Assembly: GCF_000717875.1 (NCBI RefSeq)
Contig: NZ_JOCT01000001.1
Location: 496,001 to 560,000, forward strand
Reading direction: 5' to 3'
Source: Streptomyces sp. NRRL S-455
Lineage (GTDB): Bacteria; Actinomycetota; Actinomycetes; Streptomycetales; Streptomycetaceae
Length of the DNA stretch: 64,000 bases
A program made the translations under genes and the position numbers. The notes under the pieces were generated by a model. That model saw nothing but the letters and a program-made list of their open reading frames with translations, searched no databases and was not told where the DNA came from. Positions 25,782 through 34,261 of the stretch are shown piece by piece (positions within the stretch are counted from its first letter, which is position 1; each line of letters starts with the position of its first letter).

Positions 25782-26540
25782 TCAGCCCGTGCCGGCGTTG
25801 AGGAAGATGCCGCCGTCCACCACGAGGGTCTGGCCGGTGACCCAGTCGGACTGTCCGGAGGTGAGGAACGCGGCCGCGCCGCCGATGTCGGAGGGCATGC
25901 CGAGCCGGCCCAGCGGGTAGGCAGCGGCGGCCTCCGCCTCCCGGCCCTCGTACAGGGCCTGGGCGAACTTGGTCTTCACGACGGCCGGGGCGATGGCGTT
26001 GACCCGCACCTTGGGCGCGTACTCGTGCGCGAGCTGCACCGTCAGGTTGATCATCGCCGCCTTGCTGACGCCGTACGCGCCGATGAACGGCGAGGGCGAC
26101 ATGCCCGCGACGGAGGCGATGTTGACGATGGCGCCGCCGTTGTCCTTCTGCCAGGCGTGCCAGGTCTTCTGCGCGAAGCCGAGCGCGGAGATCACGTTGG
26201 TCTCGAAGACCTTGCGCGCGACGTCCAGGTCGAGGTCGGCGATCGGCCCGAACACCGGGTTGGTGCCGGCGTTGTTGACCAGGAAGTCGAGGCGGCCGAA
26301 GGCCTCCATCGTGCGCTCGACGGCGGCGGCCTGGTGGTCCTCGTCGTGCGCCTTGCCGGCGACGTAGATCGCGCGGTCGGCGCCGAGCCGCTCGACGGCC
26401 TCCTTGAGGGCGTCCTCGTTGCGGCCGGTGATGCACACCCGGTCGCCGCGTGCGACGAGCGCCTCGGCGACGCCGTAGCCGATGCCACGGCTGGCGCCCG
26501 TGACCAGGGCGGCCTTGCCGGAGAGTTCCACGGAAGTCAT
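25782..26540 (-). CDS. Short-chain dehydrogenase/reductase
   Basis: This 252-residue classical SDR has cofactor loop VTGASRGIGYGVAEAL, NNAGTNPVFG, and the catalytic triad region NIASVAGMSPSPFIGAYGVS followed by Lys (Ser...YxxxK). It is probably an acyl-CoA or ketoacyl reductase. It follows the upstream SDR by 10 bases and is certainly in the same operon. The pair resembles SDR couples found near acyl-CoA metabolism genes, but no other pathway genes adjoin. Confidence 0.88.
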   Translation of the reverse strand: MTSVELSGKAALVTGASRGIGYGVAEALVARGDRVCITGRNEDALKEAVERLGADRAIYVAGKAHDEDHQAAAVERTMEAFGRLDFLVNNAGTNPVFGPIADLDLDVARKVFETNVISALGFAQKTWHAWQKDNGGAIVNIASVAGMSPSPFIGAYGVSKAAMINLTVQLAHEYAPKVRVNAIAPAVVKTKFAQALYEGREAEAAAAYPLGRLGMPSDIGGAAAFLTSGQSDWVTGQTLVVDGGIFLNAGTG

Positions 26541-26550
26541 GTCTCGTCCC

Positions 26551-27312
26551 CTAGTCGAGCGGTCCGCCGGCCACGTACAGCACCTGGCCGGAGACGAACC
26601 CGGCCGCCTCGCCCGTGAAGAAGGCGATGGCGTTGGCGATGTCGTCCGGCTCGCCGACCCGGGCGACCGGGATCTGGGTGGCGGCGGCGGCCTTGAAGTC
26701 CTCGAAGCCCATGCCGACGCGGTCGGCGGTGGCCTTGGTCATCTCGGTGGCGATGAAGCCGGGGGCGACGGCGTTGGCGGTGACGCCGAACTTGCCGAGC
26801 TCCTTGGCCAGCGTCTTGGTGAACCCCTGGAGCCCCGCCTTGGCGGCGGAGTAGTTGACCTGGCCGCGGTTGCCGAGCGCGGAGGACGAGGACAGGTTGA
26901 CGATCCGGCCGAATCCCGCGTCCACCATGTGCTTCTGGCAGGCCTTGGACATCAGGAAGGCACCGCGCAGGTGCACGTTCATGACGGTGTCCCAGTCGGA
27001 GACGCTCATCTTGAACAGCAGGTTGTCACGCAGCACGCCGGCGTTGTTGACCAGGATCGTCGGCGCGCCGAGCTCCTCGGCGACGCGGGCGACGGCCGCC
27101 TCGACCTGTGCCTCGTCGGAGACGTCGCAGCCGACGGCGATGGCCTTGCCGCCGGCGGCGGTGATCTTCTCGACGGTGTCCTTGCAGGCCGCCTCGTCGA
27201 GGTCGAGCACGGCGACGGCACGGCCCTCGGCGGCCAGGCGTACGGCGGTGGCGGCGCCGATCCCGCGCGCGGCACCGGTGACGACGGCGACCCGCTGCTC
27301 AGTGGTGGACAT
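26551..27312 (-). CDS. 3-oxoacyl-ACP/acyl-CoA reductase-like SDR (FabG type)
   Basis: This 253-residue SDR has VTGAARGIGAATAVRLA, NNAGVLRDNLLFKM and catalytic YSAAK within GNRGQVNYSAAKAGLQGFTK. The NNAGVLRDN..KM run is typical of FabG-like 3-oxoacyl reductases. It is the first gene of a two-gene SDR operon, with its own strong promoter and an operator-like palindrome between promoter and ribosome site (GAGGAG). Confidence 0.88.
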   Translation of the reverse strand: MSTTEQRVAVVTGAARGIGAATAVRLAAEGRAVAVLDLDEAACKDTVEKITAAGGKAIAVGCDVSDEAQVEAAVARVAEELGAPTILVNNAGVLRDNLLFKMSVSDWDTVMNVHLRGAFLMSKACQKHMVDAGFGRIVNLSSSSALGNRGQVNYSAAKAGLQGFTKTLAKELGKFGVTANAVAPGFIATEMTKATADRVGMGFEDFKAAAATQIPVARVGEPDDIANAIAFFTGEAAGFVSGQVLYVAGGPLD

Positions 27313-27615
27313 GGCTGCTTCTCCTCAGGTGAGCGACCGCTTAGTACCTTCAGTGGGTGTGACGCTAGAAGCCCTGGCACGCGGTGTCAACGGCAGGGCG
27401 CGGCATGTGATCCATCACCCGGGCCCACGATGCCCGGCGAACCCCACATGTCCCCGGCCCGGCTCCGACCAGCCACCCCCGGCCACCCGATCGGCCCACG
27501 ACCGCCGAGCCCGCACACGCTCGAAGCCGGCACTCCCGCCCGGTCCGCATGGGCGGGCCGGCCAGGCGGGGCGTTGGCCTCCGGACCCCGGCCCGGCCGC
27601 GCCAGGGAGGGTCGG
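27313..27615. other. 303-bp region upstream of the SDR operon
   Basis: The left third contains the SDR operon promoter and operator (listed separately). The remainder, 27400-27615, holds no reading frame with convincing composition and no strong repeat that I can see; it ends at the stop of the DUF3037 gene, which is transcribed in the same direction. Confidence 0.5.
27330..27390 (-). promoter_or_regulatory. SDR operon promoter with downstream operator
   Basis: On the minus strand TTGACA (27390-27385) and TAGCGT (27367-27362) are separated by exactly 17 bp, a near-ideal housekeeping promoter. TGAGCG-AC-CGCTTA (27330-27343), an inverted repeat with 5 of 6 matching half-site bases, lies about 12-25 bases past the predicted start of transcription, well placed for a repressor roadblock. 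The spacing and form fit TetR-type regulators of acyl-CoA metabolism. Confidence 0.6.
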
Positions 27616-28029
27616 TCACCGCACCAGCAGGTCCAGCAACCGCTCGGTCTCCGCTGCCGGGTCCGTGGTCAGGCCGGTGTGCACGGGGCCGGGCTGGACG
27701 ATCGTCGAGCGGGGGGCGACGAGCCAGCGGAAGCGGCGGCCCGGGTCGTCGCCCGATGCCTGACCGGCCGCGGTGCCGCCCGCGCAGACGCCCTCCACGG
27801 CCCGTAGGGCGGCGTGGACTCCGGCCACGTCCGTCTGGGGGTCGAGGGCCAGCAGGCGTGCCTCGTCGAGGTGGGTGCGGGCCCCGACGTAGGACTCGGC
27901 GCGGCAGTAGACGAGCACTCCCGCGTTGATGCACTCGCCGCGCTCTACGCGCGGGACGACGCGCAGGACGGCGTACTCGTAGATCTGGCGGTCCCGGGGC
28001 CCGCCCTTGATGATGTGCCGGTCGCTCAC
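27616..28029 (-). CDS. DUF3037-family protein
   Basis: This 137-residue protein has the DUF3037 opening YEYAVLRVVPRVERGECINA and a central LDEARLLALDPQTDVAGVHA. It has no catalytic motif I can name. Its GTG start at 28029 overlaps the stop of the HipA-like kinase gene by four bases (GTGA), so the two are translationally coupled. This pairing with a HipA-like kinase recurs in bacterial genomes, from general knowledge. Its role as partner, substrate or antidote of the kinase is unproven. Confidence 0.85.
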   Translation of the reverse strand: MSDRHIIKGGPRDRQIYEYAVLRVVPRVERGECINAGVLVYCRAESYVGARTHLDEARLLALDPQTDVAGVHAALRAVEGVCAGGTAAGQASGDDPGRRFRWLVAPRSTIVQPGPVHTGLTTDPAAETERLLDLLVR

Positions 28030-28781
28030 TTGATCCCCTGGATTCGGTCGTGGATGACGGCGGCCCGGGCGAGCAGCGGCCGGGCGTAGGCCCGCCTCAG
28101 GTCGTCCGGTGTGCCGAAGCCGGGCTCGTCCGACAGCCAGGCGTCCGGTACGCGGGCCGTGACGTCGGCGAGCAGTTCCTCGGTGACCAGCGGTGCCAAC
28201 TCTGCCGCCGCGGAGGTGACATCGGGCGTGAAGGGCGCCAGGGTGTGGTCGGAGGCGTCGTACGGGCGGGCCGCGGAGACTTCCGCGCCGGGCCAGTTGT
28301 GGTGCCAGATCATGGTCGCGCCGTGGTCGACGAGCCACAACTCGCCCCGCCAGATCAGCAGGTTGGGGTTGCGCCAGGACCGGTCCACGTTGTTGACCAG
28401 CGCGTCGAACCAGACGATCCGCCCGGCTTCGTCGGGGCTCACCGGGAACGCGAGCGGGTCGAAGCCGAGGGCGCCGGAGAGGAAGTCCATGCCGAGGTTG
28501 GTGCCGCCGCTGGACCTGAGCAGGTTCTGCACCTCCTGGTCGGGTTCGGCGAGCCCTAGCTCCGGGTCGAGCTCGACCGTGACCAGGCGCGGAACCCGCA
28601 GCCCCAGCCGGCGGGCGAGTTCCCCGCAGACGACCTCGGCGACGAGCGTCTTGCGGCCCTGCCCCGCGCCGGTGAACTTCAGGACGTACGTCCCGAAGTC
28701 GTCGGCCTCGACGAGACCCGGCAGCGAACCGCCCTCGCGCAGGGGGGCGATGAAACGGGTCGCGATCACTTCCTCGAGCAT
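28026..28781 (-). CDS. HipA-like protein kinase (HipA_2 type)
   Basis: This 251-residue single-domain kinase-fold protein is shorter than HipA toxins (~440). The N-lobe includes YVLKFTGAGQGRKTLVAEVV with the likely ATP-binding Lys. The catalytic loop is FDALVNNVDRSWRNPNLLIW (Asp plus Asn), followed by the DFG-like LWLVDHGATMIWHHNW. A HipB-like DNA-binding partner is absent; instead a DUF3037 gene is fused by a 4-base overlap downstream. TAACCT ends six bases before the ATG, so the message appears leaderless. Confidence 0.82.
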   Translation of the reverse strand: MLEEVIATRFIAPLREGGSLPGLVEADDFGTYVLKFTGAGQGRKTLVAEVVCGELARRLGLRVPRLVTVELDPELGLAEPDQEVQNLLRSSGGTNLGMDFLSGALGFDPLAFPVSPDEAGRIVWFDALVNNVDRSWRNPNLLIWRGELWLVDHGATMIWHHNWPGAEVSAARPYDASDHTLAPFTPDVTSAAAELAPLVTEELLADVTARVPDAWLSDEPGFGTPDDLRRAYARPLLARAAVIHDRIQGIK

Positions 28782-28982
28782 CGTCCCAGGTTACTGACGC
28801 GGCGGTCGGCACCGGCGCCGGCGTCGCGGTGGGGGCCGGGAAACCGACAGCGAACCGACAGGGTGGTTTTGTCCACAACCGCTCGCGGCCGCGTCAGTAT
28901 TTCGGCACCGTCTGAACAGGCGGTCCGCCCGGACCGTACCTCCCGGCAGATCATCGCAAGCCTCCCGAAGGGAAACGCCAGT

Positions 28983-29486
28983 ATGACCAGCGCATCGCTC
29001 CAGCCCGCATCGGGACCGGCCCGTCGTACCGTCGTGGCGGCGGCCGGAGCGGCGGGCCTCGCCGTCGCGCTGACCGCGTGCGGAGGCTCGGACGACAGCT
29101 CGTCCGGCGTCGCCGACTCCTCCGGCTCGTCCGGCACGGCCCAGGAGGACCAGGGGGCGGGCAGCACCCCGTCGAGCGGTGGGGGCGACGCCCCGGCCGG
29201 TAACGCGCTCGCGTCGACCGCGGACATCCCGGAGGGCGGCGGAAAGGTCTTCGCCGACCAGAAGGTGGTCGTCACGCAGCCGACCGCGGGCGAGTTCAAG
29301 GCGTTCTCGGCCACCTGCACCCACCAGGGCTGCGCGGTGAAGAGCATCGCCGATGGCGTCATCAACTGCCCCTGCCACAACAGCAACTTCTCGATCACCG
29401 ACGGCAGCGTGAAGAGCGGTCCGGCGACCAAACCGCTGCCGGAGATGAAGATCACCGTCGACGGGGACTCGATCACCCTCGCCTGA
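28983..29486 (+). CDS. Rieske [2Fe-2S] lipoprotein
   Basis: This 167-residue exported iron-sulfur protein has a twin-arginine signal (ARRTVVAAAGAAGLAVALTA) that ends in a lipobox cysteine, followed by a Ser/Gly-rich linker (~residues 36-75). The Rieske cluster motifs are CTHQGC and CPCHNSNF. Tat export makes sense because the cluster is inserted before secretion. It is too small to be the bc1 Rieske subunit and its electron partner is unknown. GAAGGGAAA precedes the ATG; its 3' end overlaps the isochorismatase gene by 14 bp. Confidence 0.88.
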   Translation: MTSASLQPASGPARRTVVAAAGAAGLAVALTACGGSDDSSSGVADSSGSSGTAQEDQGAGSTPSSGGGDAPAGNALASTADIPEGGGKVFADQKVVVTQPTAGEFKAFSATCTHQGCAVKSIADGVINCPCHNSNFSITDGSVKSGPATKPLPEMKITVDGDSITLA

Positions 29487-30126
29487 GCCCGTCACGCGGA
29501 CGCGTGAGACACGCCAGGACCTCGTCCGTGGTCGCGACCGTGGCGACCAACGCGAGGGTGTGGCGGATCATCGCGGGGGTGTAGTCGGACGGCACTCCCG
29601 CGATGGCGTCCGCCGGGACGACGGCGGTGTAGCCGCGGTTGACGGCGTCGAACACGGCGTTGGGGATCGCCACGTTGGCCGAGACCCCGGTGACGATCAG
29701 CGTGCGGCAGCCGAGGTTGCGCAGCAGCGGGTCGACGTCGGTGCCCTGCAGTGGCGACAGCCCGTGCAGGCGCCGTACGACCAGGTCCTCCCCGGCGACG
29801 TCGATCGGGGCCGCGACACGCACCGCGGGTGTGCCGGAGAGCTGCTGGACGGGCAGGCGTGCGGCGGCGCGGAAGAGGCGGGCGTTGCGGCTGGCCCCCC
29901 GGCCGTCGGGGCGGCGTTCGGCGATGGCGTGGACGACCTGGACACCGGCCGCGTGGGCGGCCGCCACCAGGCGGGCGACGTTGGCGAGCACCCCGCCGGA
30001 GCGAGCCGCCTCGGCGAGTTCGGGCAGCGCGCTGTCCGCTCCGACGACGCCTTCCTGGCACTCGACGGTGAGCAGCACGGTGGTCGGCGGATCGAGGAGT
30101 TCGCTGAGCTCTGGGTGCGCGGGCAC
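29473..30126 (-). CDS. Isochorismatase-family hydrolase
   Basis: This 217-residue cysteine-hydrolase-fold protein contains TVLLTVECQEGVVGADSAL (Asp position replaced by Glu in VECQ), GVQVVHAIAERRPDG and CRTLIVTGVSANVAIPNAVF. In the last, Ser stands where the nucleophilic Cys usually appears (TGxxTxxCV), so it may not be a canonical amidohydrolase. AGGGGGAA before the GTG at 30126 decides the start. It is divergent from the split-barrel gene at 30264. Confidence 0.78.
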   Translation of the reverse strand: MPAHPELSELLDPPTTVLLTVECQEGVVGADSALPELAEAARSGGVLANVARLVAAAHAAGVQVVHAIAERRPDGRGASRNARLFRAAARLPVQQLSGTPAVRVAAPIDVAGEDLVVRRLHGLSPLQGTDVDPLLRNLGCRTLIVTGVSANVAIPNAVFDAVNRGYTAVVPADAIAGVPSDYTPAMIRHTLALVATVATTDEVLACLTRPRDGLRRG

Positions 30127-30203
30127 GGTTCCCCCTGGGCGCCGGCGGCGGGTCGGGCGAGCGTAGCCACCGTTGCGCTCGGACGGAAGAGAACCCATCC
30201 TTT

Positions 30204-30230
30204 TCTGACGTGATGTCAGAGGATCTCCTC
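30204..30230. promoter_or_regulatory. Palindromic operator between isochorismatase and split-barrel genes
   Basis: TCTGAC-GTGAT-GTCAGA (30204-30220) is a perfect 6-bp inverted repeat, directly followed by GAGGA-TC-TCCTC (30219-30230). They lie in the 137-bp divergent intergenic region, 34 bases before the plus-strand start codon. No adjacent regulator is an obvious owner; the LysR protein at 31664 is two genes away. Confidence 0.4.
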
Positions 30231-30263
30231 TGGCACGACGTGAGAGAACGAAAGAGGGGGAGC

Positions 30264-30734
30264 ATGACCGTCACGCAGCAGCGCCGGGGCCGGAAGATCA
30301 TGATGACGCCCGGTGAGCTGGACGATTTCCTCACCACGCAGCGCACCTGCCGGGTCGCCACGGTGTCGGCCGACGGTGCCCCGCACGTGAGCACGCTGTG
30401 GTTCGCCTGGGACGGCACCTCGATGTGGCTGTACTCGGTCGTGCGCAGCAAGCGGTGGACCGACCTGCGGCGCGACCCGCGGGTGGCCATCGTGGTCGAC
30501 ACCGGCGAGGAGTACGACGAGCTGCGCGGCGCGGAGTTGTCCGGGACCGTCGAGTTCGTGGGCGAGATACCGCGCACCGGGGAGCTGCGCGCCGAACTCG
30601 ACGTGCCCGAGATGCTGTTCGCCCGGAAGAACTTCGGCCTGGAGGAGATGCCGCACGACGGCCGGCACGCCTGGCTGCGTCTGACACCTCGGAAGATCGT
30701 TTCCTGGGACTTCCGCAAGCTGGGAGGGCAGTAG
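30264..30734 (+). CDS. FMN/F420-binding split-barrel (PNPOx-like) protein
   Basis: This 156-residue protein has the flavin-reductase-like split barrel: RTCRVATVSADGAPHVSTLW, YSVVRSKRWTDLRRDPRVAI, then a C-terminal RLTPRKIVSWDFRKLGG. Actinobacterial members often use F420H2 or bind FMN or heme. AAAGAGGGGG precedes the ATG at 30264. It is divergent from an isochorismatase-family gene, with a palindrome between. Confidence 0.82.
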   Translation: MTVTQQRRGRKIMMTPGELDDFLTTQRTCRVATVSADGAPHVSTLWFAWDGTSMWLYSVVRSKRWTDLRRDPRVAIVVDTGEEYDELRGAELSGTVEFVGEIPRTGELRAELDVPEMLFARKNFGLEEMPHDGRHAWLRLTPRKIVSWDFRKLGGQ

Positions 30735-30761
30735 CGGAACACCCCCCAGCGCCAGGCCGGG

Positions 30762-31664
30762 TCAGCCGACGCGCTCCCCCGCCGCCTGCAGGGCTTTCAC
30801 CGCCGCCCGGATCGACGGGCGGCGGTCCGCGTCCGCGCGCCAGACGACGTACACGTGCCGCCGGACCCGCTGCTTGACGGGGACGGTCACGACCCCTTCG
30901 GGCACGGGACGGCGGCCGAGCAGCGGCGCGATGCACACGCCGAGGCCCGCGGCGACCAGCGCGAGCTGCGTGTGGTTCTCGGCGGCGCGGTGGCCGACGA
31001 TCGGTTCGATGCCCTTGGAGCGGAGCGTGAACATCAGCCACTCGTGGCAGAACTCGCCCTCGCCCCAGGTGATCCACTCGTCGTCTGCGAACTCGGCGAG
31101 GTCCACCTCGTCGCGCCCCGAGAGCCGGTGGTCCGCCGGCATGGCGACATGGGCCGGGTCGTCCAGGATGGGCGCCTTGACCAGGCCGTCAGGCAGCGCC
31201 ATCGGCTTGTTGTACCAGTCGAGCACCACGGCCAGGTCGAGGTCGCCGCGCACCACTCCCGCGATGCCGTTCTCCGGTTCCAGCTCGCAGGAGCGCAGTC
31301 GCAGCGCCGGATGCCGCTCGCGCAGTGCGGACAGCGCGAGCGGGAACAGTCCGCGTGCGGCGGTCGGGAACGCCGACAGTCTGAGCTCGCCGACCACCTG
31401 CCCGCGCTGCGCCTCCAGGTCGGACTGGGCGAGTTCGACCTGGGACAGGATGCGCGCGGCGTGCTCGGCGAGCAGCCGGCCCGCGTCGGTGAGCCGCACG
31501 CCCCGGCCGTTCTTGGCGAGGAGCCGCTGGCCGACCTCCCGCTCCAGCTTGGACATCTGCTGGGAGACCGCGGACGTCGTGATGTGCAGCCCCTCGGCCG
31601 CGCCGCTGACCGAGCCGTGCCTGGCGAGGGCGTCGAGGGTGCGCAGGCGCTCCAGGTTCAACAT
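30762..31664 (-). CDS. LysR-family transcriptional regulator
   Basis: This 300-residue protein has the winged HTH MLNLERLRTLDALARHGSVS, then AAEGLHITTSAVSQQMSKLE, followed by the periplasmic-binding-like effector domain (residues ~90-295). The ATG at 31664 gives the canonical LysR start. It is divergent from an EamA exporter 75 bases away, the usual layout for an activator of an exporter gene. Confidence 0.9.
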   Translation of the reverse strand: MLNLERLRTLDALARHGSVSGAAEGLHITTSAVSQQMSKLEREVGQRLLAKNGRGVRLTDAGRLLAEHAARILSQVELAQSDLEAQRGQVVGELRLSAFPTAARGLFPLALSALRERHPALRLRSCELEPENGIAGVVRGDLDLAVVLDWYNKPMALPDGLVKAPILDDPAHVAMPADHRLSGRDEVDLAEFADDEWITWGEGEFCHEWLMFTLRSKGIEPIVGHRAAENHTQLALVAAGLGVCIAPLLGRRPVPEGVVTVPVKQRVRRHVYVVWRADADRRPSIRAAVKALQAAGERVG

Positions 31665-31739
31665 GTAAGCAATGCTAAGCGGTATCCGGTGCGAAATCTC
31701 GATTGTGCTACGAGGTCGTCGTCCAGCATGGTGGCCGCC

Positions 31740-32708
31740 ATGAGCACCGTCACCTCCCCCAGCCGGGTCACGCCCGCGTCGAGCGACCGGCCCCGTCGCC
31801 GCCTCGACTGGCGTCTCCGCTTCGCCGCCCTGTCCCTGATCTGGGGCTTCAGCTTCCTCCTCATCAAGGTGGGCACCCAGGGATACGCCCCGTTCCAGGT
31901 CACCCTCGGCAGGCTGGTGTTCGGCACGGCGGTGCTGGCCGCCGCGATGGCCGTGCGGCGCGAGCGACTGCCTCGCGGGGCGCGCACCTGGACGCATCTG
32001 ACGATCGCCGCGTTCCTGCTCAACGCCCTGCCCTTCTCGCTGTTCGCCTACGCCGAGCTGACCATCCCGTCCGCGCTGGCGGGCATCTGCAACGCGACCT
32101 CGCCGCTGTGGGGCATGGCGCTGTCACTCGTCGCCCTGTCGGAGGACCGTCCGACCCGGGTGCGGGTCGCCGGGCTCGGTCTCGGCTTCCTCGGGGTCCT
32201 CACGGTGCTGGGCGCCTGGCAGGGCTTCCACGGCCTGGACGCCACCGGCACGGCACTGGCCCTGCTGGCCTCCCTCAGCTACCCGGTCGGCTGGATCTAC
32301 GTCCGCCGCACCCTGGCCGGCACCGGCCACTCGCACCTGTCGATGACCGGCGCGCAGCTCCTGCTGGCCACCGTGCAACTGGCCGTCGTCACCCCGCTGT
32401 TCACAACCCTGCCCACGCGCCTGCCCCTGACGCCGCTGCTCGCGATCGCCGCCCTGGGCGCGCTGGGCACGGGCCTCGCCGTGCTCCTCCAGTACGGCCT
32501 GGTGGCCGAGGTCGGCCCGACGACCGCCCAGATGGTCACGTACTTCATCCCGGTCATCGCCACGGCGGCGGGCGTCACACTCCTCGGCGAGCCCCTCGCG
32601 TGGTCGACACCGGTCGGGGCGGTGATCGTCCTGACGGGGGCCGCGCTCACACAGGTCCGGCCGAAGCCGCGGACGCAGGTGGCGGGCGTGAGCCCGCAGC
32701 GCGGGTGA
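31740..32708 (+). CDS. EamA/DMT-family transporter
   Basis: This 322-residue protein has ten hydrophobic segments in two EamA repeats: SLIWGFSFLLIKVGTQGYAP opens the first, and VGPTTAQMVTYFIPVIATAA closes the second, followed by a Pro-rich tail. It is a probable exporter of amino acids or related metabolites. A second in-frame ATG lies at 31728. TACGAG in the short divergent region may be its -10. It is presumably controlled by the LysR protein encoded next to it. Confidence 0.85.
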   Translation: MSTVTSPSRVTPASSDRPRRRLDWRLRFAALSLIWGFSFLLIKVGTQGYAPFQVTLGRLVFGTAVLAAAMAVRRERLPRGARTWTHLTIAAFLLNALPFSLFAYAELTIPSALAGICNATSPLWGMALSLVALSEDRPTRVRVAGLGLGFLGVLTVLGAWQGFHGLDATGTALALLASLSYPVGWIYVRRTLAGTGHSHLSMTGAQLLLATVQLAVVTPLFTTLPTRLPLTPLLAIAALGALGTGLAVLLQYGLVAEVGPTTAQMVTYFIPVIATAAGVTLLGEPLAWSTPVGAVIVLTGAALTQVRPKPRTQVAGVSPQRG

Positions 32709-32800
32709 AAGCCCGTAGCCGGGCCCAGGCAGCGCGCGGACGCCTGTAGCGCGGACGAAGACAGCGGGCATAAGCCCGCAGCGCGAGCACAGGCCCGCGC
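32691..32800. repeat. Degenerate short repeats after the EamA gene
   Basis: AGCCCGCAGCGCG occurs at 32691-32703 (inside the end of the EamA gene) and 32773-32785. Between them are degraded relatives such as AGCCCGTAGC, CAGCGCGCGG and TGTAGCGCGGACGA. It resembles a decayed tandem array of a ~20-bp unit in a convergent intergenic region. Confidence 0.4.
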
Positions 32801-32922
32801 GGCCGGTCACCGAAGGCTTCGGACGCGGCGGCTCGGACCACCGCCGTGAAGGCGACGGGGCCGGCCGGCACCTCGGTCGCGCCGGGTCGGCAACGCCTCG
32901 GACGCGGCCGCCACGCCACACC

Positions 32923-34254
32923 TCACGCCCAACCGCGCGCCGGAGCCGGCCCGAGGGCCGAGGCGATCGCGTCGGCCAGTGCCTCGGCCTCCCCCTCGGC
33001 GAGTGTCGAAACGGTGACCCGGACGCCGGGCGGTGAGCTCATCCGGAAGCGGGCGCCGGGGGCGACGGCCCACCCGGCGTGCAGCAGCCGGGCGACGGCA
33101 CCGGTCTCGTCCGGCACGGGCACCCACACGTTCATGCCGCTGCGCCCGTGCGCCGTGACGCCGCGCCGGTCGAGCGCGCCGATGAGCGCGTCCCGGCGGC
33201 GACCGTACGCCGCCGCCACCGCGCGCGTGTCCACCGCCCCGTCGGCCCACAGCCGCACCAGGGCCCGCTGCATCAGCCGGCTCACCCAGCCCGGCCCGAG
33301 CCGTTGCCGTCCTCGGACCCGGTCGACGGTGACGTCGTCCCCGGTGAGCAGGGCGAGCCGCAGATCGGGCCCGTAGGCCTTGGCGACCGAGCGCACCAAC
33401 GCCCAGTGCCGGGTGGCGTTTGCCAGCGGATGGAGAGGGACGTCCACGATCCCGTGGCCGTGGTCGTCCTCGATCAGCAGGGTCTCCGGGTGCTCACGGA
33501 GAACGGACCGCAGGGCACGCGCGCGCGGGCCGCTCACCGCGGCACCGGTCGGGTTCTGGGCGCGGCCCGTGACGATCAGGGCACGCGCTCCGGCCCGCAG
33601 CACCCGATGCACGTCGTCGGCACGCGGCCCCTCGTCGTCGATGCCGACGGGGACGGTCCTCAGCCCGAGCGCGGGCACGAGGTCGAGGATGCTCCCCCAT
33701 CCGGGGTCCTCCACGCCGACCGTGTCGCCTGGCTTGAGGTGGGCCACGAGCACCCGTTCGACGCCGTCCAGCGCGCCCGACACCACGGCGAGCGGCCCGT
33801 CAGGAACGCCGTCGGCGTCGAATCCCGCGCGTGCGAGCCGCGCCAGCTCCGGCTCCAGCGGATCCTCGCCGTACAGCACGGGGGCGAGATCGCCCGCGGC
33901 GGCGGCCGCCGCGAAGGCCGACGCGAGCGGCGGCAACAGCGCCGGGTCGGGATTGCCGGTCGCCACGTCGCGCACGCCCTCGGGCACGTCCACCCTGATG
34001 TGGTCCCGCCCGGTCGTGGCCGGCGCGGGACGCACTCGGCTGCCGCGCCGACCGGCGGTCTCGATGACACCACGCTCCCGCAGCGTCCGGTACGCGGCCG
34101 CGACCGTGTTCGGGTTCACCCCCAGACGCTCCGCCAACTCTCGCATGGGCGGCAGAAGTTGACCGGGTTGCAGCTCACCGGTCCCCACTGCCCGCTCGAC
34201 GCTCGCGGAAATGTCCGCTGCGCGACGCCCGCTGATCGGATACTCTCCTAGCAC
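32923..34254 (-). CDS. MocR-type regulator (GntR HTH fused to aminotransferase-fold domain)
   Basis: In this 443-residue protein the GntR winged helix occupies residues ~5-70 (GQLLPPMRELAERLGVNPNT). The remainder is a class I aminotransferase-like domain with the PLP lysine in VRSVAKAYGPDLRLALLTGD and cofactor contacts in GRAQNPTGAAVSG. Such proteins sense PLP or amino-PLP adducts; several control vitamin B6 genes. It is divergent from a split-barrel (PNPOx-like) gene. CATACT seven bases before the GTG suggests a leaderless mRNA. Confidence 0.88.
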   Translation of the reverse strand: MLGEYPISGRRAADISASVERAVGTGELQPGQLLPPMRELAERLGVNPNTVAAAYRTLRERGVIETAGRRGSRVRPAPATTGRDHIRVDVPEGVRDVATGNPDPALLPPLASAFAAAAAAGDLAPVLYGEDPLEPELARLARAGFDADGVPDGPLAVVSGALDGVERVLVAHLKPGDTVGVEDPGWGSILDLVPALGLRTVPVGIDDEGPRADDVHRVLRAGARALIVTGRAQNPTGAAVSGPRARALRSVLREHPETLLIEDDHGHGIVDVPLHPLANATRHWALVRSVAKAYGPDLRLALLTGDDVTVDRVRGRQRLGPGWVSRLMQRALVRLWADGAVDTRAVAAAYGRRRDALIGALDRRGVTAHGRSGMNVWVPVPDETGAVARLLHAGWAVAPGARFRMSSPPGVRVTVSTLAEGEAEALADAIASALGPAPARGWA

Positions 34255-34261
34255 AAAAGCA

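Noticed and set aside
28838..28868. Possible ECF-sigma (SigR-type) promoter before the Rieske gene
   Set aside because: GGGAAA and GTT are present but the spacer (about 22) does not fit the expected 18-19 bases.
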